A stretch of DNA of 64,000 nucleotides from Melampsora larici-populina 98AG31. Its lineage: Eukaryota > Basidiomycota > Pucciniomycetes > Pucciniales > Melampsoraceae. The stretch covers positions 1,637,681-1,701,680 of the forward strand of contig NW_006768771.1 in the NCBI RefSeq assembly GCF_000204055.1. The letters are read 5' to 3'. Within the stretch, counting starts at the first letter, position 1. Every line of letters starts with the position of its first letter. The notes beneath the pieces were generated by a model. It made no database searches. It was not told where the DNA came from and saw only the letters and a program-made list of their open reading frames with translations. Below, in pieces: positions 44,644 through 57,298 of the stretch. A program made the position numbers and the translations under genes.

Positions 44644-47600
44644 CTGACTCTAACCCGAATAATTACATACTTATGGGTTTATCGGTTTATGCCATTCATA
44701 CCCACCAGAAATCAAGCAGAAATGGAGTAAAATTAAGCTTATTTTTTCTCATTACAAGCATCACGTTAACATAGAGAACCGCGCGCGCTTTTTCCTGACA
44801 TTATTAATGATTCCAATAATGTAAGACGCGATACGTATACGCGTTCGCGCTGAATTTGATCCAGGAGTCATTTTCCGCTATAATGAGATTTCCCCATGTT
44901 TTGCTACCATCACTCCAGACTATTTTGCTTCTTATATCTTGCGATCATATAGATCAACAAGTAGTTTCCTTTACTTATTGTCCTGATCACTCGTGCATTT
45001 AGAATTGTTATATGTTCATTTATTTGTATATTTCACACAAACTGAAATCAAAAAAAGAACTTTATATGCATGTCGGGTCTCTGATCAACAAGAGTATCAT
45101 GACAAAGGGTAATATACAAGTTCTAATTCTACATCATTCCAAACTACGGAGATCTGGTACATGAACTTCATTTCGCCCCCAACCCTTTCAAAATTTGATT
45201 ATAAGGAGTTTATCAAGTAGGGCTTTAGCAAGCGATATCTCCAACGATACAATTGGATCTCCACCTAATTTACACTGCCTCCTTGATCAAGGTTTGACGA
45301 TATTTCGGACCAAAGCTTTAGTTGCAACCGAGCTCAAAAAGTTGCTTTCACTTGTGAGTTTTCTTCTGTCTGTCCAGCTCTCACATGGATCACTCTGAGG
45401 TGAATGAAGGATACTTTGAACAAACATCGGCTTTTGACAAAAGCCTTCAAAGTCTTCATCGCTTGAATTTGGACCAATAATCGTTGATGATCTGAAGATA
45501 TTTTCAGAATCATCATCAAGACTCACGATTCAATCGATTTGGAGTTTTTCGTCATAGGCCATGGTCATAGATGTGAACTCTTCGATATGATTTCGTAAAG
45601 GTTTACTGATAGGAAGATTATCGGTTCCGCTCCCATCTTGTGCGGATACCACAAAATCAGAAACATATCAAAGTCAAAGCTAGCGAAGAAACAATCGGAT
45701 CTATCCTGCTGTTATCTGAGGCACCTACTGTGATATAGAGAAAAAGGTCACAGTCTAGTCAAGCGCGATCCCAGGAGCCGGTCACGTTTGGTTGTTTTCA
45801 AGCTTAGGCAAACAGCTGATCGCACATATCTTCTTTTGAATGTAAACAAGAAATTGAGAGTATATAAATTGCTTGTGAGTGGAATCTTCATATAGACAAG
45901 TGGTCTGGTTTTGTATTTATGAAGATACCTCACAGCCCGTTCTCAATCTTTAGAATCCTTCCAGAGAACGATATCAGTCATCTCGTCGTTTTCAAAGTCA
46001 ATCTGAACATTTCATATTCTGCTCTACATAGATGCTTCGCTATCGAGTGGATGAATGAACCAGACTTTTGGTAATCGCAGGAAACAAGCTCATGAGGCAA
46101 TATATAAACTTATGTTCATCATTTAATTTCAAAGCATATGTTGTCCGGAAGACACATCTTCTCAAAATGATGTCCATCACACGATCAACGTGTCACAATC
46201 GTCAAAGGCTTGGGCTATTCTCATGAGACGATTCGAATAATTGGGTTTCAAGACGCGCGATGTGCCTGTGACCTTCATGTTGCAAGTCTGTTCATCGCGT
46301 ATCTTAGTTTACCGTCAGTGAGCTCTGAGACCAAAGGTTTTATAAACGGTGCAGTTGATGTAGACTGTTATGATTAGATTTCTACAAAGACATCGTTCAG
46401 ATCATTTTCCGATTCTAAGCAAGACTCAAGGACAAAACTCTTAGAGACAGTCTGTTCAGCTATCATGTATGTTGCAGAGTGATTGCGATCCGAAAGCTCA
46501 GGGCAGTACTCCACGCGATCTTCAAACTTGATAGAGACGCTAGACTTGAGTGAATGAGATCCGCATCAAAGTTTGTTTACATTCCATAGCATCATTCATA
46601 ACATTTGATCTCGAAATCAAGAAGAGATATTTTTCAAACTAGCATCTCTATAAGTTAATCGATTGCGCAAGTTACACTCAAAGAACGCTCATCATCTTCA
46701 GCGTGGAGAAGTTGGAGAAGGGGGTCTTGCGAGGTCATAGGTAGTGTGATGTGTAGTTTCATCTCAACCAAGTCAACTCGGTTACTTTGCTCAAAGACAT
46801 GAAAAATGGGATTCTTTTCATTTACATTAGATTTATGATCCAACAATTTACATTCAACAAAAGCTGATCATCTTCGCAATAGAGGGTATGGTCACGTAGG
46901 GCTCGTCAGGCCAGATGCAGTGTGATGTGTAGCTTCATATCAATCAGATCAAGTTGATTGATTTGGTTGAATATATGACCAATGGAAGTCCTCGCTGGCT
47001 CCTATTATAGAACGCGACATCCATTCCAGTGCATGGGTGGTGCGGCTGTCATCCCGGACCGATGAGTGTAGGGCGAAAGTGCGAACGCGCATTTCAGCAT
47101 GAAGATATTACCGACCGACTCGGGTCACGACCAGCTGCCCGAATGCTTCCCGAAAATGAAAAGTTGCGTTATCAAGCATGATATGAGATCGATGGCTTCA
47201 ATTGCGCATCAGTGTTTGCTAGTGAAACATCAAGTGGTAGATGTAAGCAAGCCCATTTTGTTTTGTCCAATGTTGGAAAGCTTGTGATTCGCTTCGATTG
47301 AATACGATTCATTTCTTGGCCTCTTGGCTTTGTGCGACTCAAGATATGGCTGCGTGTTAGGCTTTTGTTGAGAATTGGGTTTCAAAGGCGATGAGATGTT
47401 ATGAAGATGAGAATGAGAAACGATGATAGCCGAGGAAATGGACTTGACAGATCATAGACCTTCAAAACCTTCAACCGACACTCCCTGAAATGATAAATCT
47501 GTTTCAAACCTTCCTTGCTAATATTTGAGTGTTTATGCTGAGCCGGTCAGTTTTTGCCATCTGCAACCCAAAACTCACCCCTCGACTTCATCGGTATCTG

Positions 47601-48082
47601 TCCAATTAATTCCCTTGAATGATTTACTTGAATATTACTTCAGAACCATGGGTTTTTCATGTGTGATGATGGTATATTCTTGCTAAAAACCTACCTTCCA
47701 ATAAGACTATTGACCAAACTTCAAAACTTGAGGGAGAAGAGATTTGAAGATTGAAAGGAATTCGAGCAATTGATGAAGAATCAGATATCTTTCTTATTTT
47801 TCCTCACACGCAAGCTAAAGCTAGGTCTTCAATCTTCTTGATAGAGATCAAATTAGCATTGGTGTTCAATTCAATTTTTAGCCTGATTGTTGTGGCCAGG
47901 TGTCCGTTGTTGAATGGTTTTGATCGAGAAGTGAAAGTTGAAGGTGAATGCGCAGTGACTGTGCAGAAGTGAAATTGAAAATCAAATCAAATCAAATCAG
48001 AACCAGAACACGAAGACTACTGACCATCACCATCACAAATATCAATCTCATCAGCTCAGCAAAACAAAAAGAAATCAAAAGA
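44644..48082. other. Intergenic, repeats and decayed DNA
   Basis: No gene recognised. 46678-46830 and 46862-47000 are diverged tandem copies of one ~185-bp unit (shared TGTGATGTGTAG core and TCATCTTC words). Short ORFs at 45195-45398 and 47099-47287 lack support. The final ~130 bp before 48083 is an A/C-rich leader of the CAC1 gene. Confidence 0.4.
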
Positions 48083-51000
48083 ATGTCAACTGAACATCAA
48101 AACACAAAACCAATCACTTCTCAACCAACTTCATCTTCCTCAACTGCTTCATCATCATCATCCTCATCACCAAAACCAATCCAACCTCAATCCCATCCAT
48201 CAACTCAACCAACCCCAAAGAAGCTCAAAACTCAATCAACCAACAAATCATCATCATCAGCATCTTTAATCAAATTTGATAAATCAAAATCTACTTTTTC
48301 AATCAATCAAAAACCATTAGAATTATCAGATGTTAGTCTCTCTATCAAAAAAGGTATACTTGACTTTTCTCTTCAATAGATATATGCAATTTCTTTGAAT
48401 TCTAATCGGTTGATATCTTTTGAAAATCACGTGTCAGATTTGATTTCCTTTACAGAAGAATTACAGTCACGCGATTCAGTCTTAAAGGAATTTACTACAC
48501 ATCAATTGGATTTGATTTCATCTCTAGTACACGAATCGTAAGACCTTTGCTTCATTTGGTTACCTAAACTACCCAAAAGACTGATGTGTTTTAACCCAAA
48601 CTTTGAGAATAGAGACAAACCGTTGGTTCAGTTGTCTAAGTATTTACATTCTAAACTTTTACCACAATCTATACTTGATGAAGATGATGAAACTAGTAAG
48701 AAATTCGGTGAGTTTTTCGAACGATCCATTCCTTTGAATCTTTTGGACAAGTTGATTGATTAGACTTTTGGGGGAAAACCGTAGATCCTTTACCATTGTC
48801 TTTATTAGAATCATCCATTCCTCAAGTAGCTAAATGGACGAATTATGGACTCGAAAACTCATCTGAACTAAACTGGTTATCTGATGAAGTTTTACAAGTA
48901 ATTGAACTTTTCTTCTTCTTCAATCTTGATCAAGTTTGAGTAGGTCTTATTGGACTGATGTATTGGGAATTTCGAATTGTTTTTTAGAATCGATTTGAGA
49001 TTTGGAGATGGGAATCGAATGATCGTCAAAAAGTTATACCGTTTGAATTAAGAGAAAAGTATGAAAAACGATGGGAAGAAAGACAATTGGTTCGTCTGAA
49101 TCATCAATAGACGTTTCAAAGTTTTTTTGATGATACTTATTACAAATCATGAATCTTTAGATCAAACCTCAAATCCTCAATTATTTATGTAACTTGAATC
49201 AAACCGAACAAGAATCGATTTTAAAAAAACTTCAATCGTATCATCAAAAACGAAAACCTAAACCGACGACCAAACCCAACCCAAGCCTACCACCCGAACA
49301 TCTAAATGTGAAAGGAATCCCAGAAAAAGCCGAAATGGATAAAGTCACGAGTGAGAAAGAGATGGCAAGAATCGTAAGAGATCAAAAGAAACGAGAAAAA
49401 GAAGAAGCTAAAGTTGCTGAAGAACAAGCAAAGAAGAAGATGGGAAACTTGATGTCTGGATGGATATCGAAAGCCAACCCAACCCAATCAAACCCAGACC
49501 TTCAATCGAGTGCTAGTACAAGTACATTGAAATTAGTTGATAAGAAACAAGCCTCGACGAGTTTATCAGCTACAGATTCAAGAAACCGATCGGTTCAATC
49601 TTCTCTACCTATTATTGGTAATAGTAGTAGTGGTAGTAGTAAGGGCAAATTGAGTGATTTTCAACGGGTTTTTAAACCTTTTAATGCAAAGGCTAATGTG
49701 GATCTTGCACCACCGAATCGGTTTCAAAGAGTTCAAGAGAATCATGAGATCATACCAATCCCTCATTTAACCTTACAACGTAAGTCACACACCAACCCAC
49801 TCAGACCCATCAGATCTGAATTTTCTAGAACCAGTAAACCTATACGTCAAAGGAAACTAAAAGAACCAAAAAGCCAAACTAAGAACACGCATGTACTTTT
49901 TTTCGTTGCGGTTGATTATAGGTTGTTTAGAAGATTTCATTTCATCCATCTCATCCGAACATAAACCGATTCCAAGTCAAATCAAAGCTAATAAACTGAT
50001 TCCGATTCGAGAGATTGTGAATGGATTAGCCGAGAATGAGATGTCAGGTAGTATTGAAGGTACAAGAAAGTATAGAAGGATGTTGAAGAATAGATCGATG
50101 GTGCCTTTGAAACATTTAGTGTTTCATGAAGATGTTAGACCAGGTTATATTGGTATGTTAAAGATTTTTTGATGAAATTCTATTGGATTTCAAAATCATC
50201 GAACTCGAAATTGAATTGAATTGATTGACTCGAATTTTGGTTGGTTGTGAATAGGTACTTGGTCTAAAACTTCAAGATTAGTAAAACCACGTAAACCGTT
50301 TGGAAGAGATAGTTGTTTGTTAGATTATGATTATGATAGTGAAGCAGATTGGGTAGAAGATGATTTAGAAGGAGAAGATTTAGAAGGGTCTGATCTTGGT
50401 AAGAATGGAGAAGAATCAGATTTAGAGAATGGAGGATTAGATGAATCAGATGAAGATGGATGGTTAGTTGGAGATGATGAAGTTGAATTGGATTATACCG
50501 AGTTGGAAAACCAAGTGATGGAAGGAATTGAAGAGATTGGAAAGAGTAAGAGTAAGAGTACGGCCACGGCTACGGCGACTAATGGGGCGGTGAAGAGAAG
50601 AAAGATTGTGGGTCCTTTGGTGCCTGTGGTTAAAGGTCCTATGTGGGAGAAAAGGTTAGGTGAAGTGGATGTACCTATGTTTGAACCTTTTAGAATCCAA
50701 TTTATTAATGGTAAGTTAATCATTTTATCAAGTTTTGAATGAATCTCTTTCGGAAACTCTTGATTGATTGATCACTTTTTTGGGGTGGGGGTATGATTTG
50801 TATTTTTTGGATTTTTTGTAGACGCTAGAATCGGATTAAACCCGTTTACTCATCTCACCAAATCCCAAACTATCAAAAAACCAAACATGAATTCGAAACC
50901 AATGAATTCAAATCTCTCAAGCAAACCAATTAAATCACCACTAGGAACGAGTGTGAATGCGAACCCAAACCAAATCCCAACACCATTATCATCTACAACC

Positions 51001-51348
51001 ACAACCACAACTATTACCAAAGAAATGAATCCTAAACCTATGAAAGTCTTTCCGAATGAACATTTAATGAGATTGAAATCGATTGTCAATGGGAATAGGA
51101 AATCGAAACCTTTGTTGGTCGAAGAGATTAGATTGAGTTTCGTCCTGGATTATTCGATTAAGTTGTCGAAAGTGTTGATTGAGAAGAAGTTGAATGAGAT
51201 TGCTTTTAAGGGGTCTGGGGTTTGGAAACTTAGAGAGGTTGGGATTGATGGCAATAATGGGAATGGGATTGATGGGAATAGGCATGGGGGTGGCGATCGG
51301 ATTGATGGGAATGGACATGAAGAAGGTGTAGTGAGGATGGTTGAGTAA
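48083..51348 (+). CDS. CAC1: Chromatin assembly factor 1 large subunit (CAC1/p150)
   Basis: Nine exons: 48083-48353, 48456-48537, 48613-48707, 48785-48897, 48988-49089, 49161-49779, 49922-50152, 50255-50710, 50822-51348; 831 aa with consistent phases. The N-terminus is Ser/Pro/Gln-rich. A charged KER-like segment (KEMARIVRDQKKREKEEAKVAEEQAKKK, split as KEMARIVRDQKKREKEEA and following) is in exon 6. The family hallmark is in exons 7-8: LVFHEDVRPGYIGTWSK, KPRKPFGRD, LDYDYDSEADWVEDD, followed by a strongly acidic region. The C-terminal exon has a winged-helix-like end (KPLLVEEIRLSFVLDY). CAF-1 deposits newly made H3-H4 behind the replication fork; p150 is its PCNA- and histone-binding scaffold. 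Exon 2 could instead start 18 nt earlier at 48438 (tandem acceptors in the same phase). Confidence 0.9.
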
Positions 51349-53059
51349 GGAAACATAAACAATTGGATTTTGGAGTTTGGATTTGGAAAAACGGTTTTTT
51401 GTTTTGATTTTTTGATGTTTGATTTATTGACGTTTGATTTATTGATTTACAATATGGAAACAAAAAAAAGTAAATGATGAATGAAGTTTTGAATGATTGG
51501 TTTTGAAAATTAAAAATGAATTTTTACGTTTTTTCAAACAAACAAAAAAAGAAAATACTTGTAAAAACTTTTGGATTTGGATTTGGATTTGGATTTGTGA
51601 AAAAGTTTAAGAATGAATTTTTTGGAATTGGATTGAAGTTTGATTACTTGAAGATGATAAAAAATGAAAATTGAAAAGTTTAGTTTAGATTACCTTTGTT
51701 TTTCTTTAGGAGAATGATTTGTTGATACATTATATATAATTGAGTCTACATACATGGAACATTTAGGTAGTTGGTTTAGTTGTTCTTTTAATGCTTGATC
51801 AATATCAATATGTTTGCTTGGGTTTAACTTTTGCTTGCTTTTTGAAACATCAGATGGATTTTTTTTTGAATGAAAGCTTTGTGAATTATTACCATTTGTT
51901 GAACATTGAGAAGAAAAAAATGAAGTGTGGGATTGTCTTGTGTTGAGGTTAAAGATCACTCACACAGCCCAGCACAGCCCATCCAAACCAATCTGAATGG
52001 ATCCAAGCAGAACACCTTCATATCATGGCTTGTGGTAGTATATCTTAATCAACTTTCTGATCTTTTCAAGCTATTTATGCTTACGTTTGATTGATTTTAT
52101 CTTTCAAATTCTAGGCTCACTTGCTTCTTGTATCATTATGGGTGTAGATGAGAGTGTGGTAGCAAAACATAGTGCACGTCACAAGCCTGGAAGGGCAAAA
52201 TGTGGCCATTGTACTAAAAGGCTCTTATGTCCAACATTCTTGAGCCAGTATAGCTTATTACCAGCTGTTCACTCAGTGACTGCCTCACTTTGATGCTACA
52301 GTAGGGATCAACATGTCAAGCTGATTTTGAAACTTTCTTGACCAACTATCTGGTGAGTGATAGAGACTTTGAAATCTTTTCCTGAATGATGCATGTTGAT
52401 CATCTACCGGCTCAACTTCTGCTGACCATTCCATGGCCTCAAGAAAATAGTTGGATTTTCATAGCCAATGTATCTATCTACATATCATGGGTGGCAATAT
52501 GGACTTCAGTCTGATCATCGTCATCAGATTCATAGACATGAAATTGATGTCAGAATATGCTTACAAGCTGTACTGTAGGGAAGTGCGGCTGTGGATTGTC
52601 CAATTTTTTGTACCACCAACACTTCTTTGACTCTCTGTGCGAACAATCTGGACGGCGCAGGTTTAGGGCACGGCTGGGAATGCTCTTGAGCACCCTGATA
52701 AAATGCGTCCAACTTACAGGATCCCTCAGTATAGAGATATCACGCGACTTCCCCTATCCGGATATTGCTGTGCGTCTTGTGGAAACTGATGGTATTTACC
52801 GTCGTGCCTTTGGGTAGCATAATTCATGAATAAAGATATAAACAGGTTTGAGGTTATGAATTTATCTTTGTTCTCGATCACTGTTCTCAATCAATTCAAT
52901 TTTCAGGGATCTGCTCAAATCAACACACGCCACACAAGTTGCACATCATTCCCGATCGGTGGTGCAAGGGCAGCCAGTCAAAATACCGCAAATAACTCAT
53001 TGATGAATGAACATCTGATGGCGAGTGGCATTTAACAAGACTTCAAGTTGCATATTTTT
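51349..53059. other. Intergenic; possible minus-strand exon at 51959-51700
   Basis: The minus-strand ORF 51959-51700 (Ser/Asn/Lys-rich, containing IDIDQALKEQLNQLPKCSMY) ends at a plausible donor (AAAGGTAATC), but no start or partner exon is evident. ORFs at 52087-52293 and 52557-52817 are unsupported. Confidence 0.3.
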
Positions 53060-53530
53060 ATCGTGGAAGCTGTCGCAAAGATATGAATGGTCCCCGCGCA
53101 GAGAGGGTTTTTTTAATCAATTTCAAACCAACATCATCCAATTTTATTAAAAAAGCTGTGTATAATATCTGATATGATGAACTTCTGACTGTGAGTTACA
53201 TCAACAGACCTCGAGGGCCATGCAGTTTGATCAATCAAACCGCTGAAAAGATATGAATGAGCCTCGCAGAGAAGCTATTTTTTGCAAATCAACTTCAAAA
53301 CATCTTCATATCAAAAAGGATGTTTACACTTACATCAATAGATCTCCAAGGCTATGCAGTTTGAGCAATGAAGCCGTTACAAAAATATCAATGAGCCCCG
53401 CAGAGAGTTTTTTTTGGCGAATCAACTTCAAAACATCGTCAAAATTGAATCAACATAAATCATCCGCAGCTTCAAAGTTTTTTTTTTCGAATAAAGCTGT
53501 GCACAATATCTGATTTCCGACATGATCCGA
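53060..53530. repeat. Three diverged tandem copies of a ~130-167-bp unit
   Basis: Each copy carries a phrase close to AAGATATGAATGAGCCCCGC followed by AGAGAG, a T-run and ATCAACTTCAAAACATC (at about 53080, 53247 and 53379). It lies just upstream of the secreted-protein gene. Confidence 0.65.
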
Positions 53531-53599
53531 ATGGCCGATGAGAGTCAGACATTTTGACCATGATTTTGGGGTGAAGAATAAATTCACTGATAAGGATAT

Positions 53600-53613
53600 C
53601 AATATATATATAA
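53600..53613 (+). promoter_or_regulatory. TATA box of secreted-protein gene 1
   Basis: An ATATATATATAAG run about 135 bp upstream of the ATG, followed by two direct copies of TTCACACCTACATTG. Confidence 0.5.
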
Positions 53614-53741
53614 GAGGCCCCTTGTTTGTTCACACCTACATTGTTCACACCTACATTGTTCATCATCAGCTTGTGTCCCAAGTGTTGTCCATCTAAATCA
53701 CGCCAAGTACAACAGATCATCCTCATTGCACTTAAATCAGA

Positions 53742-54742
53742 ATGTTCAAAAACTTTTTTTCAACTATGGTCATCTTTTCATTCATTTTCACCTTTTCATC
53801 GGCGAGTGAGTTTTGTTGTGCGCTTGGAAGTTTTGCGATGAAAATTGTACTGACCCAATGGTATGTTAGACCCTTTTGATGAGGCAGTAGCTATCGGCCA
53901 AAAAATTTCAGAACTCATCAGCGCAAAAGACACAAAGGTTGGTGATCTCATCCCACATGGAACTCAAATAACATTGCCACAAGGTATAAATTTTATAGTG
54001 GAAGTTTCAACACACAAAGGTACTACCGAAGTTCCAATAAATGAAGCCATAAAGAAGGTTACAGGTCAATCGTTGCCTGTGGCATTGGCAGAACCTGAGA
54101 AAATTATAGATCACAAAGGTAACTACTCAATTACAAACAGTGTTCATATTACATCCTTGAAGCTTCCTATGAGCATTCCCTCAAACTCTTCATGACTGAC
54201 AAATTGACTCGACCACTAGAATTTCTTGAAAAGGTAGCCAATGGGGATTGGGCAGGCAAAAAATTTCCTGGTTGTGAGTCACAAGTCTTTGAGAATTTCC
54301 CTTGGAATTATCTTCTTTGTGCAAATGATCAAAGCTGTAGAAAAATGTTGTGTTGCCAAATCAGATCCCCAAACTTCACTCGTATCTGGTTGAGACTGCA
54401 AAGCCATGAATCTATCTCATACTCATATCTGAGAAGGGCTTCAGCTGTGATTGATGTCAATGCAGCTTTCATATCTCTGTTGATTTTCTTTGCACATTCT
54501 CCCGAAGTTATGGTTTTGATTCATACCATATTTGTTGATTTGTTGATGACATTCTGTCTCTCACAACAGTTCAAGTATTTAAAGATGACGATGATAAGGA
54601 TCAGTTTGGGATTTCTTGCAATCACTTTGACCTTCTTTTTGAGAAAGAGCAAATGAAACTTTTCAAAATATGTTTTAATGACATACCTGAAGATTCAGAT
54701 TGGGCACCCAAGCCTGGCGCTTCAAGAGAATCGTCCTGGTAA
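53742..54742 (+). CDS. Small secreted protein 1 (candidate effector)
   Basis: Exon 1 (53742-53805) encodes a clean signal peptide: MFKNFFSTMVIFSFIFTFSSA, basic start, hydrophobic core, small residues at the cut. Exon 2 is 53870-54118 (GTGAGT donor, TTAG acceptor). I favour two more exons, 54163-54270/54273 and 54570-54742: a 44-nt intron and a 296-nt intron with a strong GTGAGT donor at 54274 give one frame to TAA (198 aa). Without the 44-nt splice the protein would end at 54195 (129 aa). The mature part is mildly acidic, with few Cys (a CNHF in exon 4), ending SDWAPKPGASRESSW. Related to the gene at 56520. Secretion is well supported; an effector role is inferred from size, signal peptide, lineage specificity and repeat-rich setting. 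Confidence 0.6.
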
Positions 54743-55599
54743 CCACATAAGTCAGGGTAGAACAATAGTTTGGCCACTGAAATGATGGAGTCTTTGAAAA
54801 GCAATGAAAGTAACACATAGATGGAACATGGAAGTGGAAAGAGAGAAAAAGATTGATTTGGAAAAGTTCACACAGATTTCACTATAGCCTTCATGTACAA
54901 TCCAATCAGGATACATCATTGTTTCCCTTGTCTGATGATTTCATCATATTCTTTATTTGATCGAAGACCATTTTCCTGACTTCATAAATGTTTCCCCTCA
55001 TATGCATTACATTGCAGTGTTATGATTATCTCACATCAAGCTTGATTGAATTTAATTTCTTTCAGGTTTCAGTATTTCTTACACTAAATTCTTGACTGTC
55101 TCCTGGGCAAGCTACGAGTTCCAAACCTCACCAGTAAACCATACATGATGATTTACACACTCTTTTGCCCCAATCATTTACTCAGAAAAGAGGCAATTTC
55201 AAAACTGTTGTACAAAAACTCACCATCAAGTTGAGTTTTTTCCAAGAGTGAACCACTCAGTGTGGCCATGTCATGGGTATTGCATGTCAAAATTGTTGAC
55301 TATTTGATAAATAGCCCTTTCCCTTGAAAATGATTAAAAATTGGGGAAAGAGTGAGTTCCATATATAGCTGGTAAAGGCTAGTCCCAATCACTGCTTCTT
55401 TGCAAAATCAAATCTCAATAAATCTGGCTCAGCTGATGGGAATAAGTCAACAGGCCAACCCAAAACCTTGAGGACTTGTGATTATTGCATCAAAGCGAAA
55501 ATATCAAATGGTCACAAAGGTCAACTATCAAGCATCTATAGAAAAATCAGTGGAATCTACCTGATAAGAGTTCACTCTTTGATGTCAAGCAGATCCTTT
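54743..55599. other. Intergenic, no gene seen
   Basis: AT-rich, stops in all frames. No repeat identified by eye. Confidence 0.4.
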
Positions 55600-55665
55600 A
55601 CTATCATTGTTGATAGAAAAAACTCAAGTAGCTAAATGGACAAATTATACTCCAATATAATTGAT
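55600..55665 (+). pseudogene. Fragment of a CAC1-like exon
   Basis: The DNA ATCCTTTACTATCATTG.. to CAAGTAGCTAAATGGACAAA matches the start of CAC1 exon 4 (48785-48845), including the CAG/TAG acceptor phase, with a 6-bp in-frame deletion. Conceptual peptide DPLLSLLIEKTQVAKWTNY against DPLPLSLLESSIPQVAKWTNY. It stops at TAA shortly after. No other CAC1 exon is seen nearby. Confidence 0.55.
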
Positions 55666-56402
55666 CATGTTTTCAAATTTGAAGGCGTAGATTATGACAG
55701 CCAATTTCAAAAAAAATTGACGGCTATACAAATATTTAATCTAGTGATAAATTCTAAGATAAGGGGGAAGTTTGAGTATCCTACAAATTCTCTGACTGAC
55801 ATGAGATGTTTCATTTGCTTTCTTTTATATTTGCAAGCATTGATTTTTTGAATGGATTTGAAATCAAAAAATGCTACATGCATGTAGATATGAGAGAGAA
55901 AGAGTCACTGAATACTCTTAACTGAAGATAAGTGACTTTTTTTCCATCCAGGTGGTTTGGATCATTTTTACAGGATTTCCGATTTGTTCTGGACTGAGTC
56001 AGTTATCTATAAGATTAGTGATAGGTAAATAGGGTTTGAGATTTATGTATGCGATCATCTCCATTGTCAATGAATTGCAAGCATATGACCTCTCTTCAGA
56101 TAACAATTTCACAAAGAGATGGGATCTTGTATTGAGTCACAAAGTTGTATCTTTTTTCCTATCGTTGGGATAATCGCAGTCGTCCAGGCATTATAGATGA
56201 GCCATGTTTGAAAAGTGTACATAGCCTTATCAATCATCTTTATCTTTGGCCAAAGCTTGGAACAATTTTATGCTCTCTACATGATTTACAACTCGATCCA
56301 GATTTGGAAATAAGAGCAAGACATGAAAGATCATTTTGTCCTTATTGACCAGGGTGGTAGATAATCAAACTACAAGAATTGTTGATAGATTTTTAGAGCA
56401 GG
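55666..56402. other. Intergenic with short ORF
   Basis: An ORF ending at 56348 contains YRWDNRSRPGIIDEPCLKS and looks protein-like, but has no splice or start support. Nothing else recognised. Confidence 0.3.
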
Positions 56403-56409
56403 TATAAAA
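56403..56409 (+). promoter_or_regulatory. TATA box of secreted-protein gene 2
   Basis: TATAAAA about 115 bp upstream of the ATG at 56520. The leader that follows (CCAAGTGTTATCGATC.., CATCATCCTCA) is clearly related to the leader of gene 1. Confidence 0.5.
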
Positions 56410-56519
56410 CATCGACTGACCTTGTTGCGATCATCAATTATTGTACTCCATCAGCTTATTTTCCAAGTGTTATCGATCAAGATCACCACAAGCATCATCC
56501 TCAGTCTGATCTGATCAAA

Positions 56520-57298
56520 ATGCGGAACAAAATCCTTATGAATGCAGTGATACTTTCACTATTATTTATGTGTACATTGGCATCGGTGGAAGAGGGTGAG
56601 TTCTAATATCCGGCCAAGGGTTTTGTTATGGGGAAGATTATGCTGAACCAATTCAGAACAGCAACAACGGTTGTGAATAGTTTCCTGCGGCACATACGGG
56701 CCAAGAAATCGAGTGAAGTTGCTGCTCTTCTTGTAGACGAACCTGTAATCTATTTGCCAGAAGACGGTTCGTCGATCGACAAGGAAGGTGAGTTCATAAC
56801 CTATTATAAACATTTTCAATCTTGCAATTTTCATTACCAGTTCACATGCTGTCCAGAGCACAATTGATGATTGATTTACTCAACAGATTTTTTAGAAATA
56901 GTAAACTGGGGTCGCTGGGAAAGGAGACAATTTAATCCTTGTAAGTGAATTTTTTTGGGAAGCATCAAATTATTTTTTTCATGAATAAAGATTGCGGAAA
57001 CCCATTGTTCCGCCATGTAAAGCTCAAAATGAAGCAAAAGAACTTTCAAGGGTGGCAGCTACATAAGATAGCATTCATTCTACTTCTAGCTGTGTGACTT
57101 ATAGCATCCTTTATTTTCTCAATAGCAGTTTCTCTTTAGACTTTTAGCATACCTGTTGATAACATTTTCTCTCCTACCGCAATTCCAGTTCCATCAGCTG
57201 AAGTGGATGATGAAAAGATTAAATTCTGTGGTAAAGAGATCACATTGGAGGTTTCTAATGAAGATCAACCCAAGATTCAATTGATATTGTTTCATTAA
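56520..57298 (+). CDS. Small secreted protein 2 (paralogue of the 53742 gene, possibly broken)
   Basis: Exon 1 (56520-56595) encodes a signal peptide, MRNKILMNAVILSLLFMCTL then ASVEE. Later coding pieces are 56637 or 56657 to 56787 (RHIRAKKSSEVAALLVDE, then VIYLPEDGSS), 56887-56940 (FLEIVNWGRWERRQFNP) and 57189-57298 (FPSAEVDDEKIKFCGKEI, ending LILFH). The pieces line up with gene 1 (AKDTKVGDLI..LPQG; INFIVEV; LPVALAEPEKI). The exon 1 donor GTGAGT leaves phase 1, whereas every acceptor opening the second exon's frame needs phase 0 or 2. Either a weak GTGGAA donor at 56586 is used or the gene carries a frameshift. Introns 2 and 3 are clean. Confidence 0.45.

Noticed and set aside
52087..52293. 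ORF with CGHCTKRLLC resembling a zinc motif
   Set aside because: Only two Cys pairs in a short ORF without start or splice context; likely coincidental.
54192..54656. Separate gene starting at ATG 54192, overlapping the previous stop by ATGA
   Set aside because: Better explained as exon 3 and intron sequence of secreted protein 1 once the 44-nt intron is recognised.
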